Of a stretch of DNA of 64,000 bases, positions 59,701-64,000 are shown in pieces. Under the pieces are notes generated by a model, which did not search any database, was not told where the DNA came from, and saw nothing but the letters and a program-made list of their open reading frames with translations. Origin of the DNA: Lunularia cruciata (taxonomy: Eukaryota > Streptophyta > Marchantiopsida > Lunulariales > Lunulariaceae); the NCBI GenBank assembly GCA_948567375.1, contig OX419761.1, positions 59,832,501-59,896,500 on the forward strand, in the 5' to 3' direction. The translations under genes were made by a program, and so were the position numbers. Positions within the stretch are counted from its first letter, which is position 1. Each line of letters starts with the position of its first letter.

Positions 59701-61974
59701 GGGCTAAACTTTGTACTTTGTTTATCTTTTTTCTGTTTCTCGTCAACATTCCATTGGTTTCAGTCTTCGAGGATCTCCTCATATTCATGGGTTCCTATAG
59801 TTGTGGGGAAATTTGAAACAGAAACATTCTTCAACTGCATCAAATCTCTTACTCAGTCATTTATAAACTATCTTTTAAATGTCTAATCTCTTCCGAGAAA
59901 GCTAAAGAACGCCCCAAATGACTATAGCATTACTTACAGTCTTCAGGTACCGGATGTATATGGTGAGAATGAATGGCCTGCCTCTAAAGATGATGGAGCT
60001 CAAAATATCATCTTTGCGTGTTCCTTGACTGGAAGTCTTTGAAGGGCTAATGCCGACAACCACAGTCGTTGTTGGCCACCAGTAGATTCAGTCACCATTG
60101 TTCAAACACCTTGATGTTGATCGGTTCCCAGTTTGCTTTCGACCAATTCAACCTGTGACAGATCTTTTCTCGATGACTCTAATCCCCTTTAGGAATCATC
60201 AATGCCCAAATAAGCAATTGTCTCGATTCTATGCCAACTTCTAGTCAAAGTTCAAGTGAAGCACTGGGATCTTTTTGACCCACCAGCGACTAGCCGGTTG
60301 ACCACCACATCTCGTCAAACCGGAATTCGCACATGTAGGTTGCTTGAATCAAAATTATGAATGTATGACTTTATGTAGCTTCATTGGCTTGAATTGAGTG
60401 CTGCCAATATTTAGGTCTCGCGATCAGGATTTGACCACCCTCTGAGCTTTATTGTTACGATGTTTGGAACTACTTCAAAAGTACAGACTTGGTCAAAAGA
60501 TGTGCCACATTCGATCGGGATTATCCTCTCAGCGAAGAATAGGTAGGTGGATGGAGGGCTAACTTATAGAGAGCTTAGCAGACACAACTTGCATAATTTC
60601 TGCTTGATAGTAACTCGAGCCGGTTGCGATATGGGTTCCTCTGACTAGCAGGAAAGTAACTCTCTGGAGGAAATTGCAGGCTCGCCTCTGACAGACTTAT
60701 TATGTAGTATACTTGTCTCCACTTGGATCGTCGGGGTGGTAGACCTATTCACATCTGGTCCTTCCATTTGGGTTGGATAGAAACAACTACCATGGAGTGG
60801 TTACGGTTAGAGGGGGCGTAAGCAAGATCTAAGAGATTACTGTAAACACGAAACACTACAACTAGGTTCTAAACTAGTTCCACAACGAACAGTTTAATCG
60901 GGATTAGCAGTGGCCTTAGGCCAGCATACAGGATTTCAGACATCCAGTGTTGGGGATGCAACGGAACCCTCTGGCACACAGTTAGCCACTGGTTCGTCGG
61001 GCAGACTCATAATAACGCGTCATATCCTAATTGTATCCTGCGTACCCGTACAGTCGACCTAAGTGGCACAATTGACATTCAAGAACGGTAAAAAGTAGAT
61101 CCGTCACGGGATATGATGCAAATCGAAGCCAGGTCTAAAGGCTATCTCGATGAGCGGTTTGACGACGGTTCAGCCACAATGATGTTGAAGAAACCGTTCG
61201 AGTAATTAGTCAAACTACAACCGGTCTCTTTCAGGACAAGGAAGATCCTTGGTTCACCTGAAACACATGCTACAAGTATTCGATGCTGATGCTGTAATGG
61301 CTTTGTTGACCATCACCAAGTTACAGTGACTCGGTTATAATTGGAGCCCCGTTGATTCCTGTTCTTCAAGATAAGGCTTGAATTTCGGAAAGAAATCCCG
61401 GATGTTCAGAATGTCACCAAGTCTCACTAAGTCTGACCAAGACCTACTAACCGTCGGGAAAAGGTTAAAAACTTCTACAAGTGACGTACAAAATTGACAA
61501 AGTCATGCTCATATTCTTTAGTAGCGGGCAAGAAGGTGTAAAATTGGCAGTGCGACATATGAGTTTCGTGTTTGACATCATCATAAATACGCGCTGCGGT
61601 ATATAAGAAGGTACATTGTCAAAGGTGAATCGGTGAAGTCTCACTTGACAGATATGTAGGATTTGTCAGGGCTGATGAGAAGCTAGGGATCTGCACCGAT
61701 AAGAGAGGACAGAAGCTTTCTATTGTTTTTCGTTTCATTGCCATTTCCATATTGCCAAATATGGATAGGAATCTCTTTTAACTTTCACCCACATGCTCAA
61801 CATTGTCTTGGAAATACGAGCGACAGTTTACACACTAGCTTTCTACCAATCAGCAAATTTCGTGAGTCAACGAGCTACTGGTACGACAGAGAGACTGAAG
61901 ACTTGTAGTGTGAAATATCAGAAGAAAAAGAAACACCCGATACAATGTCTTGCACACCTTTTTATCATGCTAAA
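56762..61974. other. Gene-poor interval after the BAHD gene
   Basis: There are only short open frames on both strands, none with a recognisable domain or a convincing exon chain. No tRNA or rRNA structure was seen. The BAHD 3' untranslated region lies at the left end. Confidence 0.4.
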
Positions 61975-62185
61975 CGAAAGAAGGCGACCGCGTAGGAAAA
62001 ACGAAGAATTGGAAGACCACATCAAGCCCTAATCACGAAGAATGGGAAGACCCCATCAAGCCGTAATCGAGCCGTACAAGAGAGAGAAAAAAGTAACATG
62101 GGGCTAAGCCCCAATAGAGTCTATATGAGAAATCTGCCATACCGCACCTAAGATATCCTAGCTATGCAAGTCGCGCGGTCTACAC
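61975..62185 (+). repeat. Dispersed repeat, copy 2
   Basis: This matches 29691-29860 in order and orientation. It carries an extra internal duplication of a 34-base unit (AAGAATTGGAAGACCACATC and AAGAATGGGAAGACCCCATC starts, near 62005 and 62039) and a palindrome GGGGCTAAGCCCC at about 62100. It lies downstream of the 3' end of the minus-strand non-LTR element, so it could be that element's 3' region. Confidence 0.75.
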
Positions 62186-62404
62186 ACAATAAGAGCATCG
62201 AAGGAAACATCACCGAATGTGATTGCTCCCCTATGGATTGCACCAACCACTGTCCTCTATAGAGCAGTGGACACACGGTGTCTAAAATATGCTACAAAGT
62301 ATGAGAGTGAGAGTGGTACCCCTTACGCCCAACATGATAAGCTCTCACGCACTCCCTCACAAATGTGTCAATGCCATGTCCATCGCTCCATATAAACTCC
62401 AAGG

Positions 62405-63773
62405 CTAGAGGAACAAAGAGGTGACCTCGCTGCATGCCCCTATACTTGGAGACCTTGCGACTTGCTGCTGCACTTGCCGCCCATAAGGGGGATGGGTAAT
62501 CATTCCCTCCGAAACTGTATCCCACGTAGGGTTTGTAACCACGACATCCGCTATTGTCACCTGATCATCTCGGGCCAAGTGTAAGTCTGCCTTGACACAT
62601 GTAGTCTGCAAATCATACAAACGCTCCTTCCAAGCCAAGTATCCACTCTCTCGTGCCATAGTAAACACTATGTCCCTAATTGCATCATGGGTAGCTATCC
62701 TCTGTCCTCCAAAAGGGCATTGTGTCATGTGGACCGCTGCTGCATCTAGTGTAGAACCACACTCACAAGTGAGTAATGAAGATGCAGATGGGTGGACCAA
62801 ACCTAGGCAAAACCTCATCACTGTAAAGAAAGTAGTTGGTGCGAGTCGGAATGCCCTAATGCATGGTCGAGCTAGGATCCAAGAGCCTGAACCCTTGCCG
62901 GAGCAAGAGCAAAGATGTGCTCTAGTAGCATGAGGAATGGAGGAGTCGATTGAGAGAGAATGTAGCATATGCTCACATTGTCGCTCCATCAAGGAAGACT
63001 GTAAACCTCTAGTCCAATTTGACGATAGTGAAGCAAAAGGTAGAAAATCCTCTCGTGCTTGTGTGGATAAACTATCTCTCATCTGCCATAATAACACCTA
63101 GAGAGAAAAGGATCCTCCCTCCATCTCTGCACATAAGTCTCCAAAACCGACCTATTAGCAACCACAAAACAAGAGGAAGGTAGGGGTGCCGAGAGAGCTC
63201 AACTACCCAAAAATGCTATAGGTATTGTCTCTTCCACATATAGCAAGCCAACCCCACCACATGAGATTGGCAAAGCCATCTATCTACGTGCCAAATCCCT
63301 TGTCACGCACTCAAAAGTCACTGGTCCAATAATATCATCAAAGACTCCCATAATCCTCCTATCAAATGCTCTAAGACGTGATAGGAAGGACGATGAGGGG
63401 GGAACTATACGGATGAGGTAGGAAACTCGACGAGCAATATTGGAGGAGAGTATACCAAATGCCACCTGCGGATCTCCTAGTAATGGAAGGTCATCTACAT
63501 GGAGAACATCTTCTACAAGGGCAACATCTAAGAAGTGTGACAAAATCCTTCGCTCATATTGGCACTCCAAGAACACAAAGTCCATCTGTGGATGTGATAC
63601 ACCCCTTTGGAAGCTCAAGGTGGGGAGTAATACATAAAGAGGACCATATCCTACACTTTGATACCTTGGCTCTCAAGCCTACTAGATGTAGCTTGGTAGT
63701 CAAGTAGTCAAAGGCTTGCTTAATCTGATCTATGGGGCCTACGATGTGTGTATCATCTGCCAAGGAGAGAAAT
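62405..63773 (-). mobile_element. Non-LTR retrotransposon (LINE-like) 3' part, decayed
   Basis: Read on the minus strand from 63773: FLSLADDTHIVGP holds the reverse transcriptase A-D-D box, followed by LVGLRAKVSKCRIWS and DGLCVLGVPI. A frameshift near 63590 moves to another frame with LPLLGDPQVAFGILSS and ARRVSYLIRIVPP. After a stop near 63280 comes the C-terminal open part 63097-62405. That part has a C-x-C-x8-H-x4-C cluster (CECGSTLDAAAVHMTQC) and THDAIRDIVF, the zinc-finger-like end typical of these plant non-LTR elements. The 5' part, including the rest of RT and any endonuclease, is missing because an LTR was inserted right before the ADD box. There is no poly(A) tail I can identify. Confidence 0.8.
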
Positions 63774-64000
63774 TGTAATACCAAGAGCTAGCCATATGAT
63801 CTAGATGTGAAATTTGGTTTGGTAACATCTAGAATGATGTTATACATGATGGTCAAAATAGATCAGATAGAAGTATCACCAAAAGAGTACTTCTATTAAT
63901 AGAGCAGAAACCAAAATAGACTTGAGAACCTTAGAACCAATAACTAAACATATGATTTAAAGGTGAGAATTGGTTTGGTAACATCTGGAAGGATATTACA
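63774..64000 (+). mobile_element. LTR of the common family, cut by the window edge
   Basis: It begins TGTAATACCAAGAGCTAGCC, almost identical to the copy at 12288, and contains the first 157-bp unit (from about 63786) and part of the second (from about 63942). It interrupts the reverse transcriptase of the LINE-like element. Its high similarity to the 12288 copy, 50 kb away, suggests both are fairly young. Confidence 0.85.

Noticed and set aside
62592-62933. Plus-strand open frame of 113 residues
   Set aside because: It is the complement of the LINE-like C-terminal region, which has the recognisable Cys/His cluster.
1-64000. CRISPR arrays, rRNA or tRNA genes
   Set aside because: No regularly spaced direct repeats of that type, no rRNA stretch and no tRNA cloverleaf with A and B boxes were seen by eye.

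Overview
The window is nuclear DNA of a land plant. Three protein-coding loci can be read with confidence: an intronless plant-type SF1/BBP splicing factor, a 16-exon CHFR-type FHA-RING-PBZ ubiquitin ligase, and a two-exon BAHD acyltransferase. GT-AG introns, Ty1/copia and Ty3/gypsy chromovirus remains with an initiator-tRNA-Met primer site, and a plant-type CHFR tail support this. A bryophyte or other non-seed plant is my guess from the gene and transposon style; no single marker proves it.

Layout. Positions 1-2352 hold a decayed, acidic, coiled-coil-rich coding sequence with three stops and one frameshift. Positions 2353-20300 are an AT-rich graveyard of nested retrotransposons. It contains a copia relic (about 3350-7790), a minus-strand chromodomain gypsy (about 8450-10097), a plus-strand gypsy start (10098-12287), another plus-strand LTR with gag (12288-14509), and a minus-strand gypsy running from its 5' LTR near 19071 down to 14877. 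One LTR family (TGTAATAC...GTATTACA, with a tandem repeat of about 157 bp near its start) recurs throughout and again at the right edge of the window.

From 20300 on the DNA is less AT-rich. SF1 lies at 21271-24321, followed by a 7.4 kb gene-free stretch with several near-perfect short hairpins. The CHFR-like gene spans 31765-43944; I assembled 16 exons whose splice phases all agree, giving a 552-residue protein. Its eighth intron is 5.95 kb and carries a nested repeat array. After an 11 kb gene-free stretch comes the BAHD gene (54927-56761), then another gene-poor stretch. The window ends with a minus-strand non-LTR retrotransposon relic cut off by a further copy of the common LTR.

The three intact genes do not form a pathway: pre-mRNA branch-point recognition, a mitotic-stress or poly(ADP-ribose)-linked E3 ligase, and specialised acyl transfer. 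The material most worth a second look is the heat-shock-element-like array in one gypsy LTR, the repeat array inside the CHFR intron with its self-complementary core, and the cluster of young-looking small hairpins between 28 and 52 kb.
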